A stretch of DNA of 36,391 nucleotides from Methanosarcinaceae archaeon (GCA_016935475.1 JAFGQV010000027.1:1-36391); one strand, 5' to 3'; positions 17,639 through 27,582 are shown, counted from the stretch's first letter. Numbers and translations are program-made. The notes: a model not told the origin generated them from the letters alone.

Positions 17639-18691
17639 TTGACTGTGAAAACACTTCTTACAGTTCCGGCTTTCAAAATTGAGGTCGATGGGAAAGAACT
17701 TCCAACAGATATAATGGCTGCTGTTGAAAGTGTACGATTTGAAGAAGAGATCAACATGGCATCCATGTTTGTTCTCAAGCTTTCCATCTCGGACTTTGAG
17801 AAGGGAGCCTGGAGATTTATTGAACTTGAAGACTTTAAGCTGGGACGTGAAGTCAAACTGTATATGGGAATGGACAGCACAGTTCAGATGGTAGCTGGCG
17901 AGATCACATCACTTGAGCCGTCCTTTGGTGAAGCGTTTTCGACCATTGAAATTAGAGGTTATGATAGGCTCCACAGGCTTCGTTTTGGTAAAAAAAGGCG
18001 TACGTTTTCAGATATGAAAGATAGTGAGATCGCATCGAGGATTGCCGGTGACCGGGGACTTAGTTCGAAAGTGGAAGACTCCGCAATAACTCATCCGTAT
18101 CTTTACCAGAACAACCAGAGCGACCTTGAATTTTTGCTGGATAGGGCTAAAAAGATCAGATATGAAGTGTCCGTCAATGACAGGACATTATATTTCAGAG
18201 CGGCAAAGGAGAATGATGCAAAATCCATGACACTTGAATATATGATGGATTTTGAAGATTTCTCTGCCAAACTGAGTGCCAGATACGCAGGGAACGAGGT
18301 CAAGGTACAGGGATGGGACTTCGTTAATAAGAAACTGATCTCGGCAACTGCAAAAAAAGGGAACGAGATCGCAAAGATGTCAGCCAGGGAACTTGGAACG
18401 AATATGACTGAAACAGCATTTGGTTCTTCATCGTCTGCAGTGGTAGACGAGTACCTTTTAGATGCTTCTGAAGCAGAAAAGATTGCTATTGCAAGGTACA
18501 ACGCAAACCTTGTTGAATCCGTGACCGGAGAGGGAAGAGGCGCAGGTATCCCGGAGTTGAGGGCAGGCAGGACCATAGAGATCAAAGGGATCGGGCGTTT
18601 CAGCGGGATCTATTATGTTACTTCAACGTCCCACACAATAGATAGATCAGGATATAATACAACATTCAGGGTAAGGAGGGTTGGTGTATGA
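17639..18691 (+). CDS. gpD/VgrG-N-like baseplate hub protein (Pvc8-like)
   Basis: A 350-aa phage late control D family protein, the hub that sits between tube and spike. Typical features are the AFKIEVDGKELP start, the VESVRFEEEINMASMFVLKL strands, the EIRGYDRLHRL motif, the SDLEFLLDRAKKIRYE block, and the closing IYYVTSTSHTIDRSGYNTTFRV. The start is TTG 17639 (AGGGG 4 nt before it) or GTG 17645. The next gene overlaps by ATGA, consistent with stoichiometric coupling to the spike. Confidence 0.87.
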   Translation: MTVKTLLTVPAFKIEVDGKELPTDIMAAVESVRFEEEINMASMFVLKLSISDFEKGAWRFIELEDFKLGREVKLYMGMDSTVQMVAGEITSLEPSFGEAFSTIEIRGYDRLHRLRFGKKRRTFSDMKDSEIASRIAGDRGLSSKVEDSAITHPYLYQNNQSDLEFLLDRAKKIRYEVSVNDRTLYFRAAKENDAKSMTLEYMMDFEDFSAKLSARYAGNEVKVQGWDFVNKKLISATAKKGNEIAKMSARELGTNMTETAFGSSSSAVVDEYLLDASEAEKIAIARYNANLVESVTGEGRGAGIPELRAGRTIEIKGIGRFSGIYYVTSTSHTIDRSGYNTTFRVRRVGV

Positions 18692-19323
18692 GCCTTCTGG
18701 ATATGCTGGAAGACAGGGAGACGAGAACAGGGATCAATGGTCTTGTTATCGGGATCGTGACAAATAATAAAGATCCTGACGGGCATGGAAGAATAAAAGT
18801 GAAATTCCCCTGGTTAAGTGATGAGGACGAATCCAACTGGTGCAGGATCGTCGCACCCATGGCCGGTAACAATATGGGAGTTTTTTTCCTGCCTGATGTT
18901 GACGATGAGGTACTTGTCGGGTTCCAGCATGGCGACATCAACATGCCTTTTGTGCTGGGTTCATTATGGAACGGCAAGGATAAACCACCTGAGAAAAATG
19001 ATGACGGAAAGAATAACATAAGGATGATCAGGTCCCGGAGCGGACATACAATAAAACTGGATGATACGGAAGGGAACGAGAAGATCGAGATCATAGATAA
19101 GACTGAAAAAAATGTGATCACAATTGAAACAAAAAATAATAAACTTTCATTAAAGTCGGAAAAAGATATCGAGATATCCGCGCCAAACGGAAAAGTTACC
19201 ATAAATGCAAAAGACATTGTGGTCTCCTCAACTGCATCTGCAAAAATTGAATCGTCGGCAGGATTGGACCTCAAGACATCCGGAAATATGAATATAAAAG
19301 GGTCAATGGTGAACATTAACTAA
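18688..19323 (+). CDS. gpV/gp5-like central spike protein
   Basis: A 211-aa spike. Residues about 15-105 form the OB-fold domain of phage baseplate assembly protein V (DPDGHGRIKVKFPWLSDE, then VDDEVLVGFQHGD, then PFVLGSLWNG). The C-terminal half is a strand-rich repeat region (KLSLKSEKDIEISAPNGKV and similar), as expected for the triple-stranded beta-helix needle. No lysozyme domain is inserted, in contrast to T4 gp5. The PAAR tip gene starts directly after its stop. Confidence 0.9.
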   Translation: MSLLDMLEDRETRTGINGLVIGIVTNNKDPDGHGRIKVKFPWLSDEDESNWCRIVAPMAGNNMGVFFLPDVDDEVLVGFQHGDINMPFVLGSLWNGKDKPPEKNDDGKNNIRMIRSRSGHTIKLDDTEGNEKIEIIDKTEKNVITIETKNNKLSLKSEKDIEISAPNGKVTINAKDIVVSSTASAKIESSAGLDLKTSGNMNIKGSMVNIN

Positions 19324-19719
19324 ATGGGACAGCCAGCAGCTAAAAAGGGAGACCAGATCGTTTCCATGGATATCCACATTGTAATGATACCGGCACCTCC
19401 GGCTCCACCTATACCCACTCCCCTGCCCCATCCTTTCACAGGTATCATAGATGGAAACCTCAGCCAGGACGTAAAGATAATGGGAATGCCTGCAGCAACA
19501 GTCGATTCAACGGCTACGAACACGCCACCACATATTCCACAGGGTGGACCATTCCAGAAGCCTCCATCAAATAAGGCAACAATAAAGCTGGGGAGTTTTA
19601 CCGTGAAGATAAACGGGAAGATGGCAGCAAGAACTGGCGATACTGCAATGACATGCAATGATCCTTCAGATATGCCGACCGGCACAGTAATAGCAGCAGG
19701 GACAGTATTAATCGGGTGA
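19324..19719 (+). CDS. PAAR-like spike tip protein
   Basis: A 131-aa PAAR-type protein that should cap the spike with a sharp, metal-stabilised cone. It begins MGQPAAKKGD, has His residues (DIHIV, PHPFTG, PPHIP) suited to metal binding, a proline-rich insertion near 25-40, and the repeated glycine/valine strands of the family (KIMGMPAATVDS, KINGKMAARTGDTAMTC). No C-terminal toxin extension is attached, so any effector is carried elsewhere. Confidence 0.88.
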   Translation: MGQPAAKKGDQIVSMDIHIVMIPAPPAPPIPTPLPHPFTGIIDGNLSQDVKIMGMPAATVDSTATNTPPHIPQGGPFQKPPSNKATIKLGSFTVKINGKMAARTGDTAMTCNDPSDMPTGTVIAAGTVLIG

Positions 19720-19725
19720 GATCAT

Positions 19726-20115
19726 ATGGATAAAGATTTTCTTGGGGTTGGTGTGGGTTTTCCATTGAGGGTCGAGGATGGAAAGATCGCATGGTCCGGG
19801 TATGAAAAATCCATCAGGGAATCCATCATGACAATACTGGGTACTGCAATGGGAGAGCGGGTCATGCGTCCCGATTTCGGCTGTGGTATCCATGACCTTG
19901 CGTTTTCTGTGAATGATGTGTCTACTGCAGCACTTGCCATTTTTTACGTTGAAGAGGCTTTAAAAAAATGGGAGCCGAGAATAGAGGTCATAAATGTTGA
20001 TGCAAATGCTGACAAAAAAGAAGGTGACAGGCTGAATATCAGCATCGAATACAGGGATATTTCCACAAACAACCGATATAACCTTGTATACCCATTTTAT
20101 CTCGGGAGGGAATAG
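19726..20115 (+). CDS. gp25-like baseplate wedge protein
   Basis: A 129-aa gpW/gp25 family protein. In T4 and related systems gp25 nucleates sheath assembly at the baseplate wedge. The family signature is clear: a central helix SIRESIMTILGTAMGERVM followed by RPDFGCGIHDLAF, and a C-terminal strand region. GGTGA lies 6 nt before the ATG and overlaps the upstream stop. The baseplate J-like gene begins immediately after its stop. Confidence 0.92.
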   Translation: MDKDFLGVGVGFPLRVEDGKIAWSGYEKSIRESIMTILGTAMGERVMRPDFGCGIHDLAFSVNDVSTAALAIFYVEEALKKWEPRIEVINVDANADKKEGDRLNISIEYRDISTNNRYNLVYPFYLGRE

Positions 20116-23100
20116 ATGGGGATCAACACACCTGTTCTGGACCACAGGACATCCGGGGATATTTATCAGCAGGCGCTGGAACTTGCAAGGCATTATTGCC
20201 CCGAACTGGCCATTCTGGATGATGACCATTATTTTGATCCTGACGATCCCGGACTGGTGATACTCAAGCTCTTTTCAAAAAGAACAGAGTTTCTGATTAA
20301 CCAGCTCAACAGGATCCCTGATAAACACCTTCTTGCCTTCCTTGACTTTGCGGGAATGGATCTTCTGCCAGCCAGACCGTCAAAGGTTCCCCTTACATTC
20401 TTCCCTTCAGAAGGATCAAGATCATGCGCCTTTGTTCCGGCCGGTACGAGGGTGTCATCATCAGAAGATCCGGATGCCATCTTTGAGACGATACATGGAC
20501 TGAGCGTAATCCCGGCCAAACTGGATGCTGTTCTTTCTCTCAACCCCTGGGAAGATAGATATACGGACCATTCTACAGTTGTGTCCGGCAAAGAAGATGG
20601 TTTCACTATATTCGGAAAGGACAGCAATGAGAAACCATTCGAACACGCCCTATTTCTGGGCGATGATATCCTGTTGGATATACGAAGACCTCCAACGGAG
20701 TTAACGGTCCATCTGGAGGGAACCAACCTTTCTAAAGAGTATTTCTGCCACTGGTCCGATGGGTCAGGAAATTTAATTGAAGATACGGTTTTCAGTAATA
20801 TCACCTTTGATAACGAGGCTCGTATCGAAAGGTTAGATATGATCCTTGCAGAGAAAACCAACATGAAGATCGAAAAGCTGGGAGCATCCTCGATCGATGG
20901 GACCGGGAGTTTCTGGTTAGTGGCAAGACCCCAGGAAGGTTTATTCCATAAGGGAGTGAAAATGCCCTCGATCTCCAGAATATCCGCAGACATAACAGTT
21001 GAAGATATCCTGCCTGAAGGAGCTTTTTTCAATAATATGCCAATGGATGTGAAAAAAGGATTCCATCCTTTCGGAGAGGTACCAAAGAAAGGTGATACGC
21101 TATACATCGGTTCCGAAGAAGCTTTTTCAAAAGAAAAGGCTCAAATTACTTTCGATATCGAACTTGAATCACAAATTGAAAATAGAAATGTGAAACTGCT
21201 GTGGGAATGCTGGGACGGGAGTGGATGGGAGAACTTACACGTTACCGATAAAACCAATGCTTTTACAAAAGCCGATCAGGTAATAATAGATAATTGTCCT
21301 TCCGTACTGCCCATAGAGATCAACGGACTATTAAACAGGTGGATAAGGGTAAGGATACTATCAGAGGATGCATACGGCGAGCCTGAGAAATTCGAACTGA
21401 AAAAAGCCGGTCTTATTGGGCGATTATTTGGCAAAATAAGTGACTCGAAGGAAAAGATAAAGTCCTGGATAAGGGACAGCGTATTGGCAGAAAAGGTAGA
21501 TGAGACCACCGTAGAACCCGAACCGAAAAAACCGGGTTATGTTGACCGGCTGATATCCGGTAAAATAAGAAGATCAAAGAGGAGAATATTCAGGCAGGTG
21601 AAGGTTAAGATCATACCAAGAAGCGTGTATGGACGCAGTGGAATATTCAAACCGAAACATGTTAGCCTCATTCGTAGATTAATACCCGATAGGATCAGAC
21701 ACGTAAAGGAAAAAATAAAAGGTTTCCTTAGAAGGAAGGTTTCAGGCCAGCCCGAAGAACCCGAATTTACTTCCCCATTCATACGATCTATAGGGATTTC
21801 CTATAGTTATAAAGAAACTGAACCTTGCAAGGTTAAGGTATTCAACAACTTCCGGTACGAGGATCTGATACTGGATGGTCCGGAAAAACCCTATAAGTTA
21901 TTGCCTGATGAGATGCCGGCTCTATTCCTTGGTTTTAAAGATAACATTGCAAATATTCCCATCGCGCTTCTTTTTGCAGTAAAAAGGGCGCTTTACAATG
22001 AAAAGCCAATGACCCTTGAAGACCCGGAATACCAGAAGGAACATGACGTGATCTATGAAGCAACCGGTCATATCTGGGAATACTTCAACGGTGTATGCTG
22101 GGAAGAACTGAGTGTCGAGGATGAAACAGATTCTTTCAGGAACGACGGGATAATAAGCTTTCTTGTCCCTCCGGAAATAAAAAGCACGTCTGAATTCGGG
22201 ATGGAGCGGTACTGGCTAAAAGCCAGGATGAAAAAAGGAGTGCTGGTCACATGTCCCGAATTGACAGGCATTTTCCCAAATACGGTATGGTCTCTTAACA
22301 ATGTAACACAAGAGAATGAGATCCTTGGTTCAGGAAATGGGGAAACAGACCTCACACTCAGTTTTTCACAAAAACCTTTGCTTGAAGGACAGGTTGTTGA
22401 AATAAAAGAAATGGATATCCCGTCCAGAGAAGAACTAAAGACACTGAGATCCGGTGAAAATGGTGATGCTTTAAGGTTGATTGAAGAAGGCGGGGAGATC
22501 AAAGAGGTATGGGTCAGATGGGATGAGGTAAAGAACTTTGCCCTTTCAGCTCCCATGAGCAGGCATTACGTCCTGGACAGGGCAGAAGGAACGATAACAT
22601 TCGGTGATGGATTAAGAGGTATGGTCCCCTCTAAAGGAATGAACAACATCATTGCGAATTACAAAAGCGGGGGCGGCAAACAGGGTAATGTGGGGAAAGA
22701 AACCATTACATCGCTTAAGAAAACGATCCCGAATATCGACAGGGTATCCAATCATGTCCCTGCATCCGGAGGGATGGACCAGGAGGATCCTGAAAATGCA
22801 GCAAATAGGGGACCCCATACAATTAAGAGTCGGGGGCGTGCGGTTACAAAAGAAGACTTTGAATGGCTTGCACTGGAGGCGTCACAGCATGTGGCAAGGG
22901 CAAGGTGTATGGGAAAAGGCGGTACATTGTCGGTTGTTATCATCCCGGAGTCTGAGAGTGATGTTCCTCTTCCGGATGCTGACCTTCTGGATTCTGTGAA
23001 AAATTACCTGAAACAGCGGGCTTTGATGACAATTTCTGACAGGATCAAGGTCGTTGGTCCTGAATATGCAGAGATAAAAATATATGTAAATTTCAAGCCG

Positions 23101-23400
23101 CTATTTTTGGGTGAGAGCGTTATTGTTTCGGAAAGGATAGAAAAAAGGCTTAGAACCTTTTTGCACCCTCTCAGGGGCGGACTGATGGGAAAAGGATGGG
23201 ATTTCGGTCAGGCTATAGTGATCTCACAGATGGCTGCTGTGATCGAAGGCATTGAAGGAGTGGATTATGTTAAGGAAATTATTCTATCAAAGATCACGCC
23301 CGGACAGAAGGAAGAGAGAGCCACGGGAATCGAGCAAATAACCATTGAACAAAGTACCCTGCCATGTGCCGGTACCATTGATATAGAAATTGCGGGATGA
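20116..23400 (+). CDS. Large baseplate J-like protein (Pvc11/Afp11-like)
   Basis: A 1094-aa baseplate wedge protein. The start (DIYQQALELARHYCPE, then DPDDPGLVILKLFSKRTEFLINQLN) and the C-terminal baseplate J region (KSRGRAVTKEDFEWLALEAS, then RARCMGKGG, then SVKNYLKQRALM) are typical of Pvc11-like wedges, which with gp25 and the second J protein build the sixfold plate. An insertion at about residues 430-545 holds three basic helix-like modules starting GLIGRL (432), GYVDRL (474) and SLIRRL (517), spaced 42-43 residues apart, inside an otherwise conserved beta domain. GGGAGGG precedes the ATG. Confidence 0.88.
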   Translation: MGINTPVLDHRTSGDIYQQALELARHYCPELAILDDDHYFDPDDPGLVILKLFSKRTEFLINQLNRIPDKHLLAFLDFAGMDLLPARPSKVPLTFFPSEGSRSCAFVPAGTRVSSSEDPDAIFETIHGLSVIPAKLDAVLSLNPWEDRYTDHSTVVSGKEDGFTIFGKDSNEKPFEHALFLGDDILLDIRRPPTELTVHLEGTNLSKEYFCHWSDGSGNLIEDTVFSNITFDNEARIERLDMILAEKTNMKIEKLGASSIDGTGSFWLVARPQEGLFHKGVKMPSISRISADITVEDILPEGAFFNNMPMDVKKGFHPFGEVPKKGDTLYIGSEEAFSKEKAQITFDIELESQIENRNVKLLWECWDGSGWENLHVTDKTNAFTKADQVIIDNCPSVLPIEINGLLNRWIRVRILSEDAYGEPEKFELKKAGLIGRLFGKISDSKEKIKSWIRDSVLAEKVDETTVEPEPKKPGYVDRLISGKIRRSKRRIFRQVKVKIIPRSVYGRSGIFKPKHVSLIRRLIPDRIRHVKEKIKGFLRRKVSGQPEEPEFTSPFIRSIGISYSYKETEPCKVKVFNNFRYEDLILDGPEKPYKLLPDEMPALFLGFKDNIANIPIALLFAVKRALYNEKPMTLEDPEYQKEHDVIYEATGHIWEYFNGVCWEELSVEDETDSFRNDGIISFLVPPEIKSTSEFGMERYWLKARMKKGVLVTCPELTGIFPNTVWSLNNVTQENEILGSGNGETDLTLSFSQKPLLEGQVVEIKEMDIPSREELKTLRSGENGDALRLIEEGGEIKEVWVRWDEVKNFALSAPMSRHYVLDRAEGTITFGDGLRGMVPSKGMNNIIANYKSGGGKQGNVGKETITSLKKTIPNIDRVSNHVPASGGMDQEDPENAANRGPHTIKSRGRAVTKEDFEWLALEASQHVARARCMGKGGTLSVVIIPESESDVPLPDADLLDSVKNYLKQRALMTISDRIKVVGPEYAEIKIYVNFKPLFLGESVIVSERIEKRLRTFLHPLRGGLMGKGWDFGQAIVISQMAAVIEGIEGVDYVKEIILSKITPGQKEERATGIEQITIEQSTLPCAGTIDIEIAG

Positions 23401-23404
23401 AAAA

Positions 23405-24334
23405 ATGACCATTCCACTGCCAAACCTTGATACAAAGAGCTATGAAGAATTAGTTGATGAGATGATCTCATCGATCCCGAACTATACCGACACATGGACA
23501 GACCACAATCCATCCGACCCCGGGATCACGATCCTTGAGCTGCTGTCCTGGATCGCAGAAACAACACTCTACAGGATCAACAGAATTCCCGATGGATCGT
23601 ATGTGAATTTTTTAAGACTTGTAGCCGGTGCTTCGGGTATTGATGATGTAAAACGCGCGTTAAATGATCCATATCTGGACAGGTCACATCGGCAGATCCT
23701 TGAATTTCTTAGAGAAATAGAGGAGGGGGATAAAAAAACAATTGCAGAGATGAAGACAAACGCCCTGCGTTTTATGAGGTCACGGTACAGGGCAATAACA
23801 GAATCCGATTTTCAACGTCTTGCCATGGAAGCTACCAGCGACAGAGGGGAAGGTCAGGCAAAGGTCAGAAGGGCTATTGTTTATAGATCGCCGGATAAAG
23901 ATAAGGTCGAGATCGTGATCGTATCTGATGATAGAGATCATTATGAAGAACTCATTCCCTTTGTAAAGGATTACCTGAGACCAAGGACACTCATTGGAAC
24001 GAAAATCGAGGTCATACAGCCTGTCTATACGGATGTTGCCATTGACATTAAGGCGGTATGTCATCATTATACCGTACCCGAAAAAGTGGAGGATAACATC
24101 AGGAAAAGAATCATGCGACTTCTTGATCCTTTTACAGGCGGGGACGGGAAGACCGGATGGCCATACCGAAGACCGCTTACAGTGTATGAGATCGCACAGA
24201 TCGTTGAGGAGACTGCCGGCATAAAACAATCCATGTCCATAACATTTGACGGTGAGAAGATCATGATCAAGGATATTAGAGGCCTCATTAACGTTTCTTC
24301 TATCAATGTAGAGGTTATGAAGGAGGATAAATGA
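23405..24334 (+). CDS. Second baseplate J-like protein (Pvc12/Afp12-like)
   Basis: A 309-aa protein that starts like the large wedge protein (PNLDTKSYEELVDEMISSIP, then DHNPSDPGITILELLSWIAE) and has the baseplate J pattern RYRAITESDFQRLAMEA, then VKDYLRPRTLIGTKIEV. It probably pairs with the 1094-aa protein to form a wedge heterodimer. A TTG further upstream is in frame, but ATG 23405 gives the family-standard start. It overlaps the next gene by ATGA. Confidence 0.87.
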   Translation: MTIPLPNLDTKSYEELVDEMISSIPNYTDTWTDHNPSDPGITILELLSWIAETTLYRINRIPDGSYVNFLRLVAGASGIDDVKRALNDPYLDRSHRQILEFLREIEEGDKKTIAEMKTNALRFMRSRYRAITESDFQRLAMEATSDRGEGQAKVRRAIVYRSPDKDKVEIVIVSDDRDHYEELIPFVKDYLRPRTLIGTKIEVIQPVYTDVAIDIKAVCHHYTVPEKVEDNIRKRIMRLLDPFTGGDGKTGWPYRRPLTVYEIAQIVEETAGIKQSMSITFDGEKIMIKDIRGLINVSSINVEVMKEDK

Positions 24335-25353
24335 ACCACTCTGAGTCAACATACATGAACTATCTTCCCTCAGTATTTTATGGAGGAGAAAAGGAACCGT
24401 TCATTGGTCGATATCTCAAGATATTCGAAAAGATAATGAGTGGAATTGGCGATGGTGAGATCGATGGAAAAAAGGGTATCCTGGAGATGCTTGATATCAT
24501 TTCAGATGTTTTTTATCCCCGCTTTTCATTCATGACCGATGCGGAAGACGAAACCTTCTTACCACTTTTAACACCGGAAAGCAGAGATCGTTTTTACAGC
24601 TATTTCGGGACTGATGTGGATGCGGATGAATATCTGGACGAGTTCCTGCGGTGGCTGGCAGGCTGGATGGCACTTGTTCTGAAAGAGGATTGGGAATTTG
24701 AGAAAAAGAGGGAGGTTATTACCAGAATATTCCCCTTATACCGGATGCGCGGGACAAAAAAAGGGCTTGAGGAGTACCTGAAAATATATGTGGGCAAGCA
24801 TATAACCATTATTGAAGAAGCCGAACCATTTCAGATCGGGGTTACATCCCATGTAGGAAAAAAAGGCAGATTGGGTGGATTTCCACCATATTTTTTCATC
24901 GTTGAGGTCGATGTGATGTATCTGTTCAGCTGGGACGATGTACCGGGAATCGGGGGTGAGAGGCTCTTGCATTACCTGAATGAGGACTTCGGTATTTCCT
25001 GGGCTGAGGGTGCAGAAATTCGTAAATCCGATGAGGGGAAAAATATCCACATTTATAAGGGTGAAAACTCGGCAGACATAACGATAGATGAAAAAAAGAT
25101 GACTGCGACCCTGAAGATCAAGGAAGACCAGACCTTTGATCTGAATGTTAAAAAGGAAAATGGCAAGTTTGCCATATACAATGAAAAAAATATTAAAGCT
25201 TCCCAGATCAAAAAATGGAGAAACAGGAAGAAAGCTATTGAGGAAATAGTAGATTCTGAAAAACCTGCTCATACTGATTACTGGTTGAACATAAAACATC
25301 CCCGGATGACAGTAGGTGTCAATTCGAGAATTGGAGATAATACGTTGTTATAA
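24331..25353 (+). CDS. Phage tail protein I-like baseplate protein
   Basis: A 340-aa protein of the tail protein I type that bridges baseplate and fibres. Recognisable segments are YMNYLPSVFYG at the start, FLRWLAGWMALVLKEDW in the middle, and PLYRMRGTKKGLEEYLKIYVG, a strongly conserved motif of this family. The C-terminal part, after about residue 230, is lysine-rich and probably less conserved. Its position, after both wedge genes and before the fibre-like gene, fits the usual order. Confidence 0.85.
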   Translation: MNHSESTYMNYLPSVFYGGEKEPFIGRYLKIFEKIMSGIGDGEIDGKKGILEMLDIISDVFYPRFSFMTDAEDETFLPLLTPESRDRFYSYFGTDVDADEYLDEFLRWLAGWMALVLKEDWEFEKKREVITRIFPLYRMRGTKKGLEEYLKIYVGKHITIIEEAEPFQIGVTSHVGKKGRLGGFPPYFFIVEVDVMYLFSWDDVPGIGGERLLHYLNEDFGISWAEGAEIRKSDEGKNIHIYKGENSADITIDEKKMTATLKIKEDQTFDLNVKKENGKFAIYNEKNIKASQIKKWRNRKKAIEEIVDSEKPAHTDYWLNIKHPRMTVGVNSRIGDNTLL

Positions 25354-25372
25354 TGATAGGAGAAGGAAAACC

Positions 25373-26344
25373 ATGGCTCAAAAAAAGTCAAATAAACGGT
25401 TGAATTATTTTACCGGACAGTTATTGGATGCGGATGATTTCAGGGACGAACAGGAATATCATATCGGGTCACTCAGGTCGCATAACCGGAACCTGCATAC
25501 CTGGGGCGTTGCAAAGGGTCTGAATGTGGAAAAAACCGGTACAAAAAACGTAACGGTCAGCACGGGTATGGCCATAGATAGCCTGGGAAGACAGATAATG
25601 GTCGATCAAATGAAAGAGATCGACCTTTCCGCATCTACAGCACCAACCCTCTATCTTACTATATCATACAGGGAACAGGAAACCGACTTTAAGGAGGAGG
25701 GCGGTGAAAAGGGTAGTACACGGATCACAGAAGAGGCTGTTATTGAACATGACCAGAACAAGCCGGATGAACAATCCTTAAAGATCATTCTGGCAAAGCT
25801 CATATTCGACCGGGAAAAAGATACTCTGGAGTCCATCGATGTGGAGGACCGTACGCTTTCAGGGAACGTTGGTGGGGATATAGAAGCTCACAGTATTGTT
25901 TTTTCAATACCTGCTGATCCTGCTTCATGGCCAATGGTCCATGGAGTTACCGGTCCGAAGCCGGGATTGGAGATACGGTCTGAAAACACTGTTTTGAAAG
26001 GAGATCTGGATGTTTCCGGTACTTTGAGCGGGACACTGGAACGGGATATGGTGGGACCGGACCAGATAGCCAAAGGATCTGTCTCAATTTCAAAAATGCA
26101 TACCATCCCACGTTCAGGATCTGCCGAGATCGGACCAAGGTCAGAAGCAAAAGTGGAATTTACGGAGCCTTCCGCAGATCACAGGTTTTTTATAACCAGT
26201 GTAATTCCCATCACCCCTGACTCGGATATTGAGTGGAAATGGCATGTGGAGAAGGAAAAAGACCAATTTTCCTATGTATTGGTGGTAAAGAACTTGACAA
26301 ATAAGAAAATTGAAATTGAGTTCAAGTATTATGAAATTCTGTAG
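25373..26344 (+). CDS. Fibre/attachment-like protein of the baseplate
   Basis: A 323-aa protein whose N-terminus (RLNYFTGQLLDADDFRDEQ, then HIGSLRSHNRNLHTWG) is a conserved module found near the end of contractile injection loci. It is followed by beta-rich sequence (VTVSTGMAIDSLGRQI), a collagen-free linker, and a C-terminal beta domain. The module suggests a trimeric baseplate appendage such as a short fibre, but the receptor-binding end is not recognisable. ATG 25373, with AGGAGAAGGA upstream, is preferred over an earlier in-frame start that would overlap the previous gene. Confidence 0.7.
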   Translation: MAQKKSNKRLNYFTGQLLDADDFRDEQEYHIGSLRSHNRNLHTWGVAKGLNVEKTGTKNVTVSTGMAIDSLGRQIMVDQMKEIDLSASTAPTLYLTISYREQETDFKEEGGEKGSTRITEEAVIEHDQNKPDEQSLKIILAKLIFDREKDTLESIDVEDRTLSGNVGGDIEAHSIVFSIPADPASWPMVHGVTGPKPGLEIRSENTVLKGDLDVSGTLSGTLERDMVGPDQIAKGSVSISKMHTIPRSGSAEIGPRSEAKVEFTEPSADHRFFITSVIPITPDSDIEWKWHVEKEKDQFSYVLVVKNLTNKKIEIEFKYYEIL

Positions 26345-26428
26345 TAACATGGTGAAATTCCAGGATATGTGTATACTTGATCGATTTTGATAAGATGGTA
26401 ACGTTTGATAACAAAAGAAGGTTGGACT

Positions 26429-27568
26429 ATGAAAATATCCGGTACAATTCTCAATGCAGAGGATTACACTCCCATTGCAGTTGCAAAAATTAAACTTAAG
26501 GTTCAGGATAAAGAGATAGCCACAGTTTTTTCTGATGAGCATGGTCAATATGAATACACGGCAGATGAGGATTACGTTGGAAAAGGACTTATTTATACAA
26601 TAGAGAAAGATGGTTTTGAAGAGAAAAATTTCTGTTCCGTTATCGATAAAACAGAGATAAATAAAAAGTTCCTGTTGAGAGAACGTGAGATCTCAGACAG
26701 ATGGACAAAATTGAGATGGTTATTCTATGGGATCGTTTTATTTGCTGCCGTGATTTTTTTATGGTCCGCAGCCTATCCGGAGCCTACCTTGGAATATAAC
26801 ATTCATGACCAGAACATTACGAATCTGGAGCTGAATTCCAAATACCAGTATGTTTGCAACATATCGTATCCATGGTATTCGATCCCGGCCATTTTTGGAA
26901 AAACAGGTGACTGGTCACTTGGAGCAGCAGATAAGTGGGTATACGTTACCACTGAATCCGGAACAGGACCAGAGGAAAATATCGAGTTATGGGTTTATAC
27001 CCCTGATAACGAGTACAGCCCTAACCGGTATCAACCGTATGATGCAATTATCAACCTTAATTATAAAAAGTTATTTGGGTGGGGCAAAAAAGAGTACGAT
27101 CTAAATTTAGACATTAAAGAGACGAAAAAATACTGGCCGATTCTGTCGGTCAATTTAATTGACACATATCCAATAGTTGTCACAAAACCAGATACACAGG
27201 ATTTTGCCCCTTTGAAATTGCATATAGAAAATAAGAATGAAGGAGAGCTTTATTGGACTATCAGGGATAATGTTTCCTGGATAAAACTTCTGGTCAATGG
27301 GAAAGAACAGGATACCGGCAAAGTTTTTATGACAGATTACAGAAATGACAAAATAGTAGATATAGCGCTATTTGATATTGATTTTGTCCGGGTGGAAGAA
27401 GAACTTGGGAATGAAAGATCGGTGACTGGAAGAATTACGGTGGAATCCAATAACGATGGTAAAATGAAAGTTTATATAAAAGTAACCAGAGATAGTGATA
27501 ATTTCATTATATCCCATGAAAAGACTGAAGATTGGTCTTCTTGGAATTCGACTGAATTTTACAGTTAA
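26429..27568 (+). CDS. Single-pass membrane protein of the injection operon
   Basis: A 379-aa protein. Residues 1-75 form a carboxypeptidase-regulatory-like domain (KISGTILNAEDYTPIAVAKI, then SDEHGQYEY) like that of the protein at 11538. A basic segment (RWTKLRW) precedes one membrane helix at about 97-116, so the N-terminal domain should face the cytoplasm and about 260 residues lie outside. The outer part is beta-rich; one stretch (LYWTIRDNVSWIKL) is reminiscent of BACON domains. No catalytic motif is seen. In an otherwise soluble particle operon, it could tether the machine to the cell membrane. That is an inference from position and topology. Confidence 0.7.
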   Translation: MKISGTILNAEDYTPIAVAKIKLKVQDKEIATVFSDEHGQYEYTADEDYVGKGLIYTIEKDGFEEKNFCSVIDKTEINKKFLLREREISDRWTKLRWLFYGIVLFAAVIFLWSAAYPEPTLEYNIHDQNITNLELNSKYQYVCNISYPWYSIPAIFGKTGDWSLGAADKWVYVTTESGTGPEENIELWVYTPDNEYSPNRYQPYDAIINLNYKKLFGWGKKEYDLNLDIKETKKYWPILSVNLIDTYPIVVTKPDTQDFAPLKLHIENKNEGELYWTIRDNVSWIKLLVNGKEQDTGKVFMTDYRNDKIVDIALFDIDFVRVEEELGNERSVTGRITVESNNDGKMKVYIKVTRDSDNFIISHEKTEDWSSWNSTEFYS

Positions 27569-27582
27569 AGAGGTGAGAATTG

